A stretch of DNA of 20,647 nt. It comes from Atkinsonella hypoxylon (Eukaryota; Ascomycota; Sordariomycetes; Hypocreales; Clavicipitaceae). Position 1 is the first letter of the stretch; every line of letters begins with the position of its first letter. The position numbers and the translations under genes are program-made. This document shows positions 9,641 through 20,040 of this stretch, in pieces. Under the pieces are notes generated by a model. That model ran no database searches. It was not told the DNA's origin and saw only the letters and a list, made by a program, of their open reading frames with translations. The stretch lies in the NCBI GenBank assembly GCA_000729835.1, contig JFHB01000337.1:1-20647 (forward strand). Direction: 5' to 3'.

Positions 9641-10480
9641 TCTATTACTATTAACAATAAAACCTAACAGCTAAATAGCTAAATAGCCTATAAATAACTT
9701 CTTTATAGCTATTATTAACTTATTTTTCTCTAGAATTAATAAAACTATATTAAGGTATATAAAGTAGTCTTTAGTAGAGTTAAAGAATATAATAATATTG
9801 TTAATATAGATTTATATAAAATACTAATACTTTTAAAATAATTAGTCTATATACTATTAAGCAAAAGCTAATGTATTCTTAAAGCCTATAAGCACTATAT
9901 TTAATGCTTTTAATCCTTATTTTAATATTACTACTATATAAGATTAGTGCTTTTGTTTTATAGAAAGCTAGTAGAAAAACCCTAATATATTAAAGAGTAA
10001 AAACATCTTCTTACTATATATATCTACTATAATGTTTAATTAATTTAGTAAAGAGTATATATTTAGTATTACTACACTATTAAGCAGCCTTATATTAACT
10101 ATAACTTATTCTTTTCTTTCTATTAAGGTTTTAATCTATACTATAAAGGCTAAGTAGGCTATAGCTACTAGGTTGTTTAAATATAATATTTTTCTACTTA
10201 AATATAGCTTATTATAAACCTTATCTAGTTTAGCTTTATCTTTAGCTTCTAGTAGGTAGATTTAAATAGGTTTTAGCTACTTCTGCTATCTATCTACTAG
10301 ATTTACTTTTATATACTAGTCTTTAGGTATAGAAACAATATCTCTATTACAATAAATATTGTATTTATCTATTAAGTTAATAAGTTTAGCTGTAACATTT
10401 AGGTTTAAGTTTTCTACCTTAACCTTATATTTATTATAGATATATAGTACATCCTTAGGATAAAAGATTCTATATATAAA
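9640..10480 (-). pseudogene. Gypsy pol: reverse transcriptase domain
   Basis: The frame starts near IYRIFYPKDVLYIYNKYK (about 10480) and passes LEAKDKAKLDKVYNKLYLS (about 10250) and NIRLLNSVVV (about 10130). It then reads IGFKNTLAFA (about 9875), the decayed MGFKNSPA-type segment, and YINNIIIF at 9808 downward. YINN is the YIDD catalytic box with both Asp codons changed GAT/GAC to AAT/AAC. The segment LLGFIVNS near 9660 follows, as usual. The segment order and spacing fit Ty3/gypsy reverse transcriptases. Stops are all TAA or TAG. Confidence 0.92.
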
Positions 10481-10879
10481 GATACTATTATTAACTTTCT
10501 TAAGGTTAAATCTACTACTATTACCTTCTTTCTATATCTTATAATCTTCTATAGGCAATAGACTATTATTAGGTGTAATATCCTTAGAAAAATATATATA
10601 TAAATTAAATAGGTTTATAATTATATAGTTAGCCTTAAGCCCTTTATTATACTAAAGATAAGCAACCTTTTAATTTTTCTAGATTATAATAAATTTATTT
10701 AAATAGTTATAGACTACTATTTATTTCTAGTTAGTTATACTAAGCAATATATCTAGAATAAGGTTGGATTTTAAGTATATATAGTAGGCAGTAGCCTTTT
10801 TATTAGCTAGTACCTTCTTTTATTTAACTAGAATATACTTCTACAATTTTAGCGGAATTATTATAGCTTATACTACTGT

Positions 10880-11340
10880 TATATTTTAATGTAGAATCTT
10901 TAAAATTAGCTAGAAGATACCTATTTCTATAACTATATTATAAATAAACCTAATAGTAGCCCTAGGGCAGATAAAATTAATTTTAACACTATAATTATAG
11001 AGAAAGGTTAAACCTAGAAGAAGCTTTAGCTCTAAGTTACTTATTATATTAGCTATAACTATAAAATAGCTAGTTATAGGTACACTATATATAGATCTAA
11101 AGATATAGAAGTTAAATGTAGCTGTCTTAGAGATATAGAAGGATAATTACACTCTAGTAACTAGTTTTAGCTCTATTTTTGCCTATTTTATATTCTAACT
11201 AAACTAAGTTAACTATACTTTATTAACTAGCACTAAAGAGGTTTTAGTATCTAGGTAAATTTAATGTAATAGTCCTTTATTATAGAATTAAATAGAAATC
11301 TTTAAGAAGGAATTTAACTTTAAAATACTAGATTTAATAA
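10880..11340 (-). pseudogene. Gypsy pol: aspartic protease region
   Basis: The frame reads YLDTKTSLVLVNK with the Asp codon at 11251-11249, in the same phase as gag and reverse transcriptase. This resembles a D-T-G-x-S-x-x-x-V-D/N retroviral-type protease active site with the Gly replaced by Lys. Near 11010 ELKLLLGLTFLYNYSVKINF follows, like the second half of such proteases (ILG-x-x-F/W-L). Assignment rests on this pair of motifs and on position between gag and reverse transcriptase. Confidence 0.65.
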
Positions 11341-11399
11341 GCTATAGCCTTATAATAGCTTTAACTACTTACTCTATTTAAATTCTTTATAAATCCTTT

Positions 11400-13650
11400 T
11401 AGTTTACCTCTATTTAAACCTTTTTCTTTTACTTTTCTTTACTTTTAGTAAAATAAGTTTTAATAAAGTTAGATTTTAGGCTAGTTAGTAGTTCTTTAGT
11501 ATTAACTATTTCTTCTTCTTCTATTAGCTAGTATTTATAGCTTTTAAGGTACTTCTTATAGTCTTTCTAGTTAGATTTATCTTTAAATATTATTATATAG
11601 GTATATTTCTTATTATTCTATAGTAGGCTTTATTGTTAGAAACATTAAAGCTACTAAGGATACTATAGCTTTAGCTAATAATTCTAGTTAGCCTTTAAAT
11701 CCTAGTTCTACTAAGACTAAAGTTACTACTCTTTTAGTAGCTAATTCCTTTAGTTTTATAGTAGGTATTAAGTACAATTATTTTAGTAATTTTTATAGAA
11801 TAGAGGTTAGAACTAAAATTAACTATTGCTTCTATTCTAGTTAACTTAATTACTTTAAGCTACTTTATTGTTTTTAAAGTTCTTACTATTAGATTTACTT
11901 TAAGTATAGTAGGCATTAGTATCTTCCTTATAGTTTTCTAACTTTTATTATTTTTCTAGATCCTTAAGGTATTCTTATAGATCCTTAACCTTATTATCTA
12001 CTATAGTAATATATATAGATCTTAGGTCTTTTACTGTTAAAATTAAGTATAGCTATTATAATTCTAAGTATAGCTTATAATAAAGTCTTAAAAGGAGCTA
12101 AAGATTAATAGTTTTACTATTTATATAGATATATTAGAATACTCTAGAGGTAAATTCCCTAAATAATTTTTCTTTAATTATATTTTACTCTATAAACTTA
12201 GCTAAATCTAGCTATATTATTGCATTCTAGATCTATATACTAAATTCTTTATAGATAGTAGTATAAATAGAGTTTAAACTGCTAAAAATAGCTGTTTTTT
12301 TATAGTAATCTAGATGCTGCTTATACTATATTAATGTATTCCCTTTAAAGAGAGTTTAAAGCTTAATATAAATAGCTTCTTAAGCATTAATTGCACTATA
12401 GCTACAGTAGTCTTTAATAGCTTAGATCTATAGCTCTATATTATAGAAAATAGTATGCTTTTCTTTATATAAAATTAGCTTATAGATATTTCTATTATTA
12501 AAGGGTTTAAAGTAACTAATATTAGTAATCTTCTATATAGAATCTATTTATTCCTTAAGGGTTTAGAACTATATATTGCTCTAGTTGTTCTATTTCTAAT
12601 GTAGATCTAGCCTTTTATCTACTAAATTTAGCTAGAGATTATTGTTTCTAATATAGTATAGTGCTTATTAATTTATATACTAATATTTAAAGTTACTAAA
12701 TGCTTAATCTTAGTTTTTTTTAGTATCTTAGCTCTTCTTAGCCTTACTGTTATAGTATTACTCTAATAGATTCTTTAGAAATTATAGTAGCTTTTATTCT
12801 TTTAGAAAAGTACTAGAGTATTTAGAGTATCTCTATATTATATAGTTTTCTTTACCTAAAGGTTACTTCTAACCTTACTTCTAGTCTTAGTTGTTTTTTA
12901 AGGGTAAGTAAGGATTAAAAGCCCTTTACCTATAATCCTTAAGCTAAAAGCCTTATTAAGTATAGTATTATTTATTATATTTATCCTAAGGCTTAAGTGT
13001 AATTTCTATCTTTTAGGCTAAGTATTGTTACTTTACCTAAAGAGCAGCAATTTTATTGTTTAATTCTTTCTATAATTTACTAATTTTATTAATTAATTCT
13101 CCCTTAATTCTACTAAGTTACCTACTAATTTCTATAAAAAAACCTATAAGCTATTTTAGTAAGAGGTTCCCTTTTTTAAGTAGCTTTACTGCTTTTTTTA
13201 CTTTATACTTTAGCCTAAAGGTATAAAACCTTTAGTAGGCCTATAAAAGCAGTAAAATTTTAGCTAGTTCTTTAATTAGTAAGTTCTTCTTAGCAGCTTA
13301 AGGTATATTTAATAAATCTAGGTCTTTAGTAAGTAGTGTAAATCTAGATCTTTATACTTACTTTCCTTTAATATTCTAGGTAGAACTAGTACTAGCTTTA
13401 TAGATAGTGTTTTCTAAGCTGTTAAATCTAGATAATCTAGCCTTAGCTTTTCCTTTTAGTATTACTATTAGTAAATCTATAAGGAGTTTAGTAGATTTAG
13501 CCTTATTAATAATTCTATTAACCTACCTCTATACTTACTGTACTATAGAAGCATTAATAGTATTCTAGTAAGAAGGTAGTTCTACTAGCTTAAGTTAGTT
13601 ATATAATTTAAGCTGTTTATTAATAAATTTATAGTAAGTAAGATAAAGTA
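11400..13650 (-). pseudogene. Gypsy gag
   Basis: The reading frame has the same phase as pol. The N-terminal part (about 13590-12900) is basic and Gln/Ser-rich, with a predicted coiled-coil-like stretch near 13110-13000 (KISKLQKELNNKIAAL). A capsid-like globular part follows at about 12511-12120 (FKPFNNRNIYKLILYKEKHT, then IYIKLQTLFKGNTLIQYKQH), with the pattern of a retrotransposon Gag domain. Then comes an Asn/Gln-rich tail (KNFKNNKVAQSNQVNQ near 11870). I could not find a clear CCHC knuckle. About 2 kb is long for a gypsy Gag. No ATG start is certain. Confidence 0.7.
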
Positions 13651-13878
13651 GTAAGCTTCTTTTCTTTTAAGGTATAAGATCCCTTTTTTAAATCTAGAAA
13701 TCTAGATTTTAGCAGTAAAATTTATAGAATTAGTATATAGTTTTAAGTTCTCTATTAGTAAAAGAAATATAATTCCTTCTATTAAGCTCCTTCTAAAGTT
13801 ACTCTATCTTAAATATTGTAATTTTAGCTTTTTAAGCTTAAGGAGAGTTAGCAACAATTAAAAGCAATTACTACTACT

Positions 13879-14121
13879 TATTACAGTAGAATTTAATATA
13901 GGTTTATTAGAAGTAATAATAGGTTGTTAGATTTAATAGGTTATATAAAGATTTATAAGAGAAGTTGTAAGAGTTGCTGTAAGGAGCATCTAGTAATAGT
14001 GTTCTAGTAAATAATAGTTAATTGTTCAATCTAACTACCTAAGTGTTGCTTCTAACTACTTATACATAATTGCGGTCACGTGCACTAGTGACCTGCGGGT
14101 CTGTATAATTATCCCGTAACA
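13879..14121 (-). repeat. Gypsy LTR, right copy (5' LTR of the minus-strand element)
   Basis: It is 243 bp, matching 4168-4410. The inner part (LTR positions 1-142) has T or A at all 27 differences; the outer part (from LTR position 149, base 14027) holds C or G at all 11 transitions. The outermost 60 bp look unmutated (GCGGTCACGTGCACTAGTGA, and CCCGTAACA at the end). It should contain the promoter of the minus-strand element, but no motif stands out. The E-box-like CACGTG lies at about 14078-14083. Confidence 0.95.
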
Positions 14122-14126
14122 ACAAT
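14122..14126. repeat. Target-site duplication ACAAT, right copy
   Basis: It directly follows the right gypsy LTR and matches 4163-4167. Confidence 0.95.
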
Positions 14127-15488
14127 AAGGCATTTTTTAGGACTTTTAAGCCTATAAAAAAGGGTAAAACCGCGCCTATTGCTACTGGAGGAGGTCCTAT
14201 TTATCCTAAAGGACAGGGAACTGCTGTATTCCAGGTACTAGTTAGTATAAATCCAGCTAAATACAGGCCTTTAGCTCTAAAGGATGCTCTGTATTGCCCA
14301 GGTTTAGATACCAACCTAATTAGTGGTCTAAAGCACTATTTAACAGGGGGCACTCTCCTTAGAAATTAGCTATTTCTAGCTAATAGAAGCTGCTGTAGGC
14401 TTCTAAATCCTAAAAAGTATGGTTTCTTCTTACAGCTTAAGGGGCAAGAGACCCCTAGAGTGTGTAAAAACCACGTAAATCTCTCTTATATAGGATTTCT
14501 AGCTAGCAATAGTTATAATAGCGGTTATAATGCTAGTTATCCTATAGAGGTTTAAATCCCTTAACAGCTTAGTTTTAATCTAGAGGAATATAGCCGAATT
14601 AAGGAATTATTTAATTTTAAAGAAGATAATACTAATAACAATGCTATAGAGCTATTAGCCCTAGTTCCTAAACGGGCTCCTAGTTAGATTTCTTCTAATA
14701 ACGGGGATTTAGAAGGTCTAAATCCTAAGTTGCTGGATATTAGAGGAAATGGCCGTCTAGATCCCTTAAACGAGGCCTGTAGTTCTTAAGAGATCTAGCA
14801 AGATAGAGAGCAACAGGAACCTAGCTCTAATGATAATTCTAGTAGTATAAATCCTACTGCTTCTTCTTTCTATAAGAAGCTACTAGAATTAGCTGCTACT
14901 TAGCACGTTAGATTAGGGCATATAGGACTCTCTTTACTAAAGAAGACTGCTTCTATTACTAAAGGTATTCCTGATTTTACAAAAATTAAGGAAAAGGATT
15001 TTAACTGCCTAGCTTACAATTAAGCTAAAGCTGTTAGAAGACCTAGTAAGCGTGCTATTCCTAATCCCCCTAGATGTTTAGATATTATAGAGGGAGATAC
15101 CGTTAAAATAGAGCCTATACTGCACAATAAGAGGCCTTTAGTTCTTTTTCTAATTAATAGAAAATTACAGTATAAGTAGTCTTTTAATCTAGCTAATAAA
15201 GAGGGTTCTACTCTCTATAGCTGTATTAAAGGCTTCTTTAAGGAATTAAAGAACCAGTATAACTGCTACCCTAAACACCTTTATTTTAATAGTAGTACAG
15301 AAATTAATACTAGGTTGTAAGCTTAGCTATCTTCTAAGGGTATTTGCTTTAGCACCTCTTGCCCCTATATTTATAAATAGAATAGGCTAATAGAGAGAGC
15401 TATAAGGGTACTTCTAGACCGTTTGCGTGCTACCCTACAGTAGTTATAATTACCTCTGTATCTATAGTCTTACATCCTTCCTGCTATA
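14127..15488 (+). pseudogene. Copia pol: protease 3' part and integrase
   Basis: The frame resumes as KAFFRTFKPIKKGK and continues through ALYCPGLDTNLISG (about 14310), a typical copia protease end. Integrase follows. The zinc-binding part reads QHVRLGHIG (about 14905) and CLAYNQAK (about 15010): the two His and the first Cys are kept, while the second Cys is now Tyr. The catalytic core starts with CLDIIEGDTVKIEP (about 15075). VLFLINRK (about 15140) probably had Asp in place of Asn, and YIYKQNRLIERA (about 15370) carries the last acidic residue. Stops are TAA and TAG. Confidence 0.85.
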
Positions 15489-15953
15489 GTGGATTTAGTT
15501 AATACTACTGCGAATAGTACTAAACCACTAAGTCCTAAACAGCTATATCTAGCTAATTTAGAGCCTTCTAAGACCTATAAGCCTAATTTTACTAAAATAA
15601 GGGCTATAGGCTTCTATTGTAAAGTTCTAATTCCTTTAGAACAAAGATCTAGGTTGCAGAAGCTAGCTAAAAGAACTATTTCTAGTAGACTTTTAGCTAC
15701 ACTAGGTTCTAATGTATATTTAATATACATCCCCTCTAAACGAGCTGTTATAAAGACTAGCTTCGTTAAAATTATAGAAGGAATAGGCCCTATTTCACAG
15801 GGTATCCCTAAGGTTCCTATTGGTTCTATAGTGGATAATCCTTTAGAGGGAGAAATCGATAACCAGCAGCAATTAGTGGATAATTATACTCCTAAGTATC
15901 CTTATCCTAGTTATCTAGATGTGCTAAATCATCCACTAGAACCTGTAGATTAA
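15489..15953 (+). pseudogene. Copia pol: stop-free segment after the integrase core
   Basis: 155 codons without a stop, in phase with the rest of pol on both sides. The stretch begins at GTG (codon 1 is Val in the polyprotein) and ends at TAA in VD.ALLLSNP, where the stop probably replaces CAA. It covers the C-terminal part of integrase and the linker towards reverse transcriptase: DLVNTTANSTKPLSPKQLYL fits the copia segment with NxTPxxxxPxEL. CAG and CAA codons survive here (several near 15860). It is not a separate gene. Confidence 0.85.
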
Positions 15954-17370
15954 GCTCTTCTACTAAGCAACCCTATAGAAGCTGTAGAGGCCCCTAAAGC
16001 CCCTATACCTATAGAAGCCCCTTAAGCTAATATAGAACCTATAGAAGCTGAAGCTAATGCTGATGCTATAGATTTAGATGGAGACATATTTTCCTTAATT
16101 AAGGATCTATGCTTTAAGGCAAGGACTAAAGCAGCTATTACTTCTAATAGTAATAAGGATGAACTTCCTAACACGTAGAAGCAAGCCCTAAAAAGCTCTG
16201 CTAAGCAGCATTAGATAGAAGCTACCTATAGCGAATTTAAGCAGCTATTAGCTGCTGGAACCTTTAAATTTATAGGGAAAGACTAAGTACCTAAGGGCTA
16301 AAGAGTTCTAAAGAATAGGCTTGTTTATAGGCTTAAAAAGGATAAAGAAAATAATCCTATTAAATATAAGGCCCGCCTTATTGCTAAGGGATTTATGCAA
16401 ATAAAAGGTTAAGATTACCTAGAGACCTTTGCTGCAACTAGTATTCCTCCTAGCTAGCGTATATTATTAGCTCTTGCAGCTTTTAATAACTAAGAAGTCG
16501 AGCAAATCGATTTTATAGGAGCGTTTTTAAATAGTAAGCTAAAAGAAGCTATTTATATAGAAATCCTAGATAGATTCGTTGAATTTACATAAGCAACGCC
16601 ATTAGTAGCTAAGCTACTAAAAAGCTGTAATTACAAGCCCTCTAAAGAGCAAGTAATTAAGCTAGAAAAATCCCTCTATAGTCTAAAGCAAAGTTCTAGA
16701 GAATAGCAGCAAATTCTAACGAAATTACTTCAAAAGCATAGATTTAAACCTCTTATATTAGACCCAGCAGTCTTTTATAACCTAGCTACATCTACATATA
16801 TTGCTACTTATGTAGATAACTGTCTTCTAATTGGGCCTAATTTACAATATATTAATAAGCTTAAAAAGCTACTAAATTAAGCTTATCCAATAGAAGATAG
16901 AGGACCAGCAGAATTCTTCCTAGGCGTTTAAATCACCCGTAATAGGTCTAAAAGGTCTATTAAAATCCACTAATCTTAATATATCCTTAAAGCCCTAGAA
17001 AGATTCAAAATGCTAGATGCTAAGCCGGCTTCTATCCCTATACAGCTAGGGATTCTAAAGCAACTAGTTACAAAACCCCTCTTAAAATCCGATTATAAGC
17101 TTTATTAGAGCATAATAGGCACTATAATGTACCTTATGTTGCTAACTAGGGCTAATATTGCTTTTTCCGTTCAGTAGCTATCAACCTTCCTAGCTAAGCC
17201 CTATATAGAGCACCTAAACGCCTCTAAGCATCTCCTAAGGTACTTAAGTAGTACTAGAAGCTTTGCTATTATTTATAAGCGATCTAGTCTATATCCTTTA
17301 GCAGGGTCTTCCTCTAAAAAGTCTTCTAAATCCTCTAATAGTTCTATTAGTTGTAAAGAAGTACTTAAGA
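15954..17370 (+). pseudogene. Copia pol: linker and reverse transcriptase
   Basis: An acidic, Pro/Ala-rich linker (to about 16090) leads into reverse transcriptase. The frame reads VYRLKKDKENNPIKYKARLI (about 16325), AKGFMQIKGQDYLETFA with one stop at the Gln, and QIDFIGAFLNSKLKEAIYI (about 16500). This is the classic copia DVxxAFLNGxLxExxYM segment. SLYSLKQSSREW (about 16672; Trp codon now a stop) follows, then YVDNCLLIG at 16809, the YVDD box with the second Asp changed to Asn. AEFFLGVQITRN and LLTRANIAFSVQ (about 17140) complete the pattern. Loss of the second catalytic Asp alone would inactivate it. Confidence 0.95.
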
Positions 17371-17837
17371 CCCTTCTTAGTTATTGCAATAGCGATTTTG
17401 CTAGTAATAAAGTTTCTTCTAAATCAACCTATACTTATCTATATAAGCTAGCTAGTGGACCTATTAGCTGGAAATTAAAGAAAGCTAGTACTATTGCTCT
17501 TTCTACATTAGAAGCAGAATCTAATGTATTATCTAAAGCTATTAGGGAATTAGAGTAGCTCTACAGCCTTTTTAAGGAGATAAAGCTACCTTTAACCCCT
17601 CTTATTCCTATTAGGTGTAATAATTAAGGCGCTATAGTTACTGCTTACAACCTAACGTTGTATAGTAGGACTAAGCACACCCTTTTAAAGTTTAACTACA
17701 TTAGGGAAAAGATTCGTAAAGATATAGCTAAGGTTAGTTATATTAATATAAATTAGATGCTAGCAGATAGCCTAACTAAGCCTCTTGCTATTCAAAAGCA
17801 TCAACAATTTATTAAGTTACTAGAGCTTTCTAGCTAG
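17371..17837 (+). pseudogene. Copia pol: RNase H domain and C-terminus
   Basis: It opens with SYCNSDFASNKVSSKSTYTY (about 17380), the copia-type SDADWAGDxxxRKSTSGY segment with Trp and several Asp lost, and passes GPISWKLKKASTIALSTLEAE (about 17458). TKHTLLKFNYIREKI (about 17670) and MLADSLTKPL (about 17758) are the usual closing motifs. The first stop after these is TAG at 17835. If that was CAG or TGG, the frame would extend 26 codons to TAA at 17916-17918, through a Lys/Asn-rich tail. Confidence 0.93.
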
Positions 17838-18078
17838 CTTATAAAAGCAACAAAAATACTTAAAAAATCGAAAAGCAACGAAAAACAGTTAAAAATCGAA
17901 AACAACAAAAACAATTAACAACAACTAGTTATATTCAACTATAACTACCCTGGAATTGCTAGAATTAGTTATATTATTTAGTCCTGTTATTAGTACTGTA
18001 TTTCGTTAGTTAATTCTAACTTAGATATCCTTTAAAGGAGCTAAGTTGCTTATAGAACTAGTTACTTCTTACATTTCT
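17838..18078 (+). other. Copia 3' untranslated stretch
   Basis: It begins with an A-rich run (AAAAATCGAAAACAACAAAAAC near 17890-17915) and then unique sequence up to the purine tract. No gene is seen. Confidence 0.5.
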
Positions 18079-18086
18079 AGAGGGAG
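18079..18086 (+). other. Copia polypurine tract
   Basis: AGAGGGAG abuts the 3' LTR. This position and composition are those of the primer for plus-strand DNA synthesis in LTR retrotransposons. Confidence 0.8.
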
Positions 18087-18797
18087 TGTTAAAAATAAGC
18101 TACCCTATATAGCCTATTTTTATGCTTGCTAGTTGCCTGTTAGTTGCTCTATTACGTAACCCTAACTAGGTCTTGTTACGTTAATTTTTAGTAGAGATAT
18201 CGCTGTTACTAGATGCAAAACATCTAGAATTGACTAAGGCAAAGTTGCCTAACCTATAGTTAACTTTAACAGCGATTTTCTCTACAACTAGTAGTGGTAG
18301 AAATTTAAGAAGTATACTATTTAAAAGCTAAGAATTAAGGCTATCTAATAGTATAATTGTTAGATAGAGTTGCTTATAAGGGTTGCTTATTATTAGTAGA
18401 ATTTGTTAAATTGTGCACATAGGTATCTCGTTTATATAGCCGTAAGTTGATTTTTTTGTTTTTATATAGTAAATCTTTTTGCGGAAATTATAAAGTAGCC
18501 TATAAGCCCCTTCTAGCGACTACAGCCTACTAATATAGTTAGTAGGTCTATAAGGGACTAGAAAGATTTAAGATCCTACTCTCACTAACTTATTCGTTAC
18601 AGCGCTCTTAATATAAGATACCACTATTATTATAGTTATCTACTGCCTCTACGTGATCTATACTATACACTACAGCTTGATTTAGGCCGCTGCTGCTTCC
18701 ACTACGTAATAATTGCTAGGAGCAATTACAGGTGCTAAATCTAAGAGACCACTACCCTCTTAGATATCTAGTCCTGTAATCCCTATTATTTTCAATA
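18087..18797 (+). repeat. Copia 3' LTR (711 bp)
   Basis: It matches 958-1668 base for base in length. It is the more mutated copy in its left part (TACGTAACCC against CACGTGACCC) but holds the C or G at several sites in its right part (for example GTGCACATAG at 18413-18422 against ATGTATATAG, and CTACGTGATC near 18649). The stems at 18191-18285 and 18710-18780 are kept. Confidence 0.95.
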
Positions 18798-18802
18798 TTA
18801 AG
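18798..18802. repeat. Target-site duplication TTAAG, right copy
   Basis: It follows the 3' LTR and matches 953-957. Confidence 0.93.
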
Positions 18803-20040
18803 ATACTTACTCTTTAATTATACTTTATAAAGCTAATCTTATTATTATACTAGTAAAACTAGCATTAATCTATATAATAACCTTTCTTACTATAGTAATA
18901 GTAGTAATACTGCTTTATATAGCTTCTAATTATATAGGTTCTAAAGCTTTAGGTATTATTATATATATTAATAGCATTAATATATATATTCTGCCTTTTC
19001 TTCTTCTTCTTCCTAAACTTCTCTTTAAAAAGCTTTATAATATTTATCTTTAAGACTATTTACTTTATAAGTATAATCTTTATATCTTTAAACTTCTAGG
19101 TTAAATTATCTATTTAATCTTTTACTTCTAAAATAAGCTATATAATTTCCTTAGCCTTATAACTAAAATTACTTATACTATAATACTTAAGACTTCTTCT
19201 GCCTAAAGGTATATAAAGGTAGTCTCTTCTATTATTATAGAGTCTAGAATTACAGTTTTTTAGCTCTATTTTAGCTTATATATACTAGCTAAGCTACTTT
19301 AATAACTCTCTATAGAGCATTATAATAAACTTAGCTCTAGTAACTTTTATTTAATCTATAAAGCTAGTAAGTATAGTATCTAGTAAGGCCTTATAAATAT
19401 AATTAAACTAAGAGGTTATACTCTACTATATATAGAGCTTAGCGCTAATTATAGTAGCTTAATGTTCTTAAAGCTAATAGAGAGTATCTTTTATAGTCCT
19501 TAAATAGTTTCTCTTTAGGTCTTTAAGCTTTTTATTAGCTTACTTCTTTTAATTCTAAAGAGTAGCTTTATACTAAAGTAAAAGCTACTCTTTAGCTTCT
19601 TTTTAATTATATAAAGTATAAATAATCTTTATATATTTATAGATTAATAAGTTAATATAATAAATAAATATTTTCTATTAGTTTTCCTTTAAAATAAATA
19701 AGGTTTCTATTTTTAGCTTAAAGCTAGTTAAGTAATTAAGGATATTTTCTCCTTTAAATTAGTATATATTAAACTTTTTATTAAAGGTAGCTTAAGCTTA
19801 CTACTTTCTAATAGCTTTACCTATAGCTTTAGTAAAAGCCTTATAAAGTACAGCTATAGTGCTACTAGTACTAGCTTTTTTATCTTAAATATTTAATTTT
19901 ATTATAACCTTAAGCTTAAAAGTAACTTTTTTAGAAGATTTACTAGATTAGCTAGAGCTAGTATTAACTACTTTAAATATAAAGCTTATACTTTTCTTTA
20001 AGAAATATAAAATACTAAACTTATATAAATAACTAGTAAA
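18803..20040 (-). pseudogene. Outer gag-like relic, upstream part with decayed CCHC knuckle
   Basis: Read on the minus strand, one frame can be followed from about 20040 to the copia border, interrupted only by TAA and TAG. After a Ser/Lys-rich start (SSSQSSKSSKKVTFKLK near 19960), a capsid-like part begins near 19780 (FNKKFNIYQFKGENILNYLT). Helical, Lys/Gln-rich sequence follows, then PLGRRSLKYYSISNF near 19200 and a basic run of Lys/Arg near 19010. Near 18905-18860 the frame reads YYYYSKKGYYID.C. At CCHC spacing (C-x2-C-x4-H-x4-C) the first three ligands are all Tyr and the last is Cys; TGT or TGC to TAT or TAC and CAT or CAC to TAT or TAC are the RIP changes. This suggests a retrotransposon Gag. 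The start codon is not identified. Confidence 0.6.

Larger units (their letters stand above)
4168..14121 (-). mobile_element. Ty3/gypsy-type LTR retrotransposon nested in the copia protease gene
   Basis: The element is 9,954 bp, with two 243-bp LTRs beginning TGTTAC and ending GTAACA (each motif intact in one copy), flanked by ACAAT. The coding order on the minus strand is gag, protease, reverse transcriptase, RNase H, integrase, all with the same codon phase. That order is diagnostic of Ty3/gypsy. It is much more heavily RIP-mutated than the copia host, and CpG is nearly absent from about 4.7 to 13.9 kb. It is long for a gypsy element with such short LTRs, because of a long gag region and about 2 kb of extra reading frame beyond integrase. 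A clear primer site is not visible: the minus-strand sequence inside the 5' LTR (13878 downward) reads AGTAGTAGTAATTGC, possibly a mutated site. Confidence 0.95.
958..18797 (+). mobile_element. Ty1/copia-type LTR retrotransposon, RIP-degraded, split by a nested gypsy element
   Basis: The element is bounded by two 711-bp LTRs and a 5-bp TTAAG duplication. It has a tRNA(iMet)-type primer site after the 5' LTR and a purine tract before the 3' LTR. Gag and pol lie on the plus strand in the copia order: gag, protease, integrase, reverse transcriptase, RNase H. The order integrase before reverse transcriptase separates it from Ty3/gypsy. It spans 17,840 bp here, of which 9,959 bp are the nested guest and its duplicated target, leaving about 7.88 kb. 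Many in-frame TAA and TAG codons make it non-autonomous. CpG and CpA are kept better here than in the guest or the outer flank, so RIP was milder or patchier. Confidence 0.95.

Noticed and set aside
11750..11800. CCHC zinc knuckle in gypsy gag (FYKNYQNNCTQYLL)
   Set aside because: The spacing does not fit C-x2-C-x4-H-x4-C even when Tyr is allowed for Cys or His.
15489..15953. Stand-alone 154-residue protein gene
   Set aside because: It starts at an internal GTG and is in phase with integrase before it and reverse transcriptase after it; it is a polyprotein segment.
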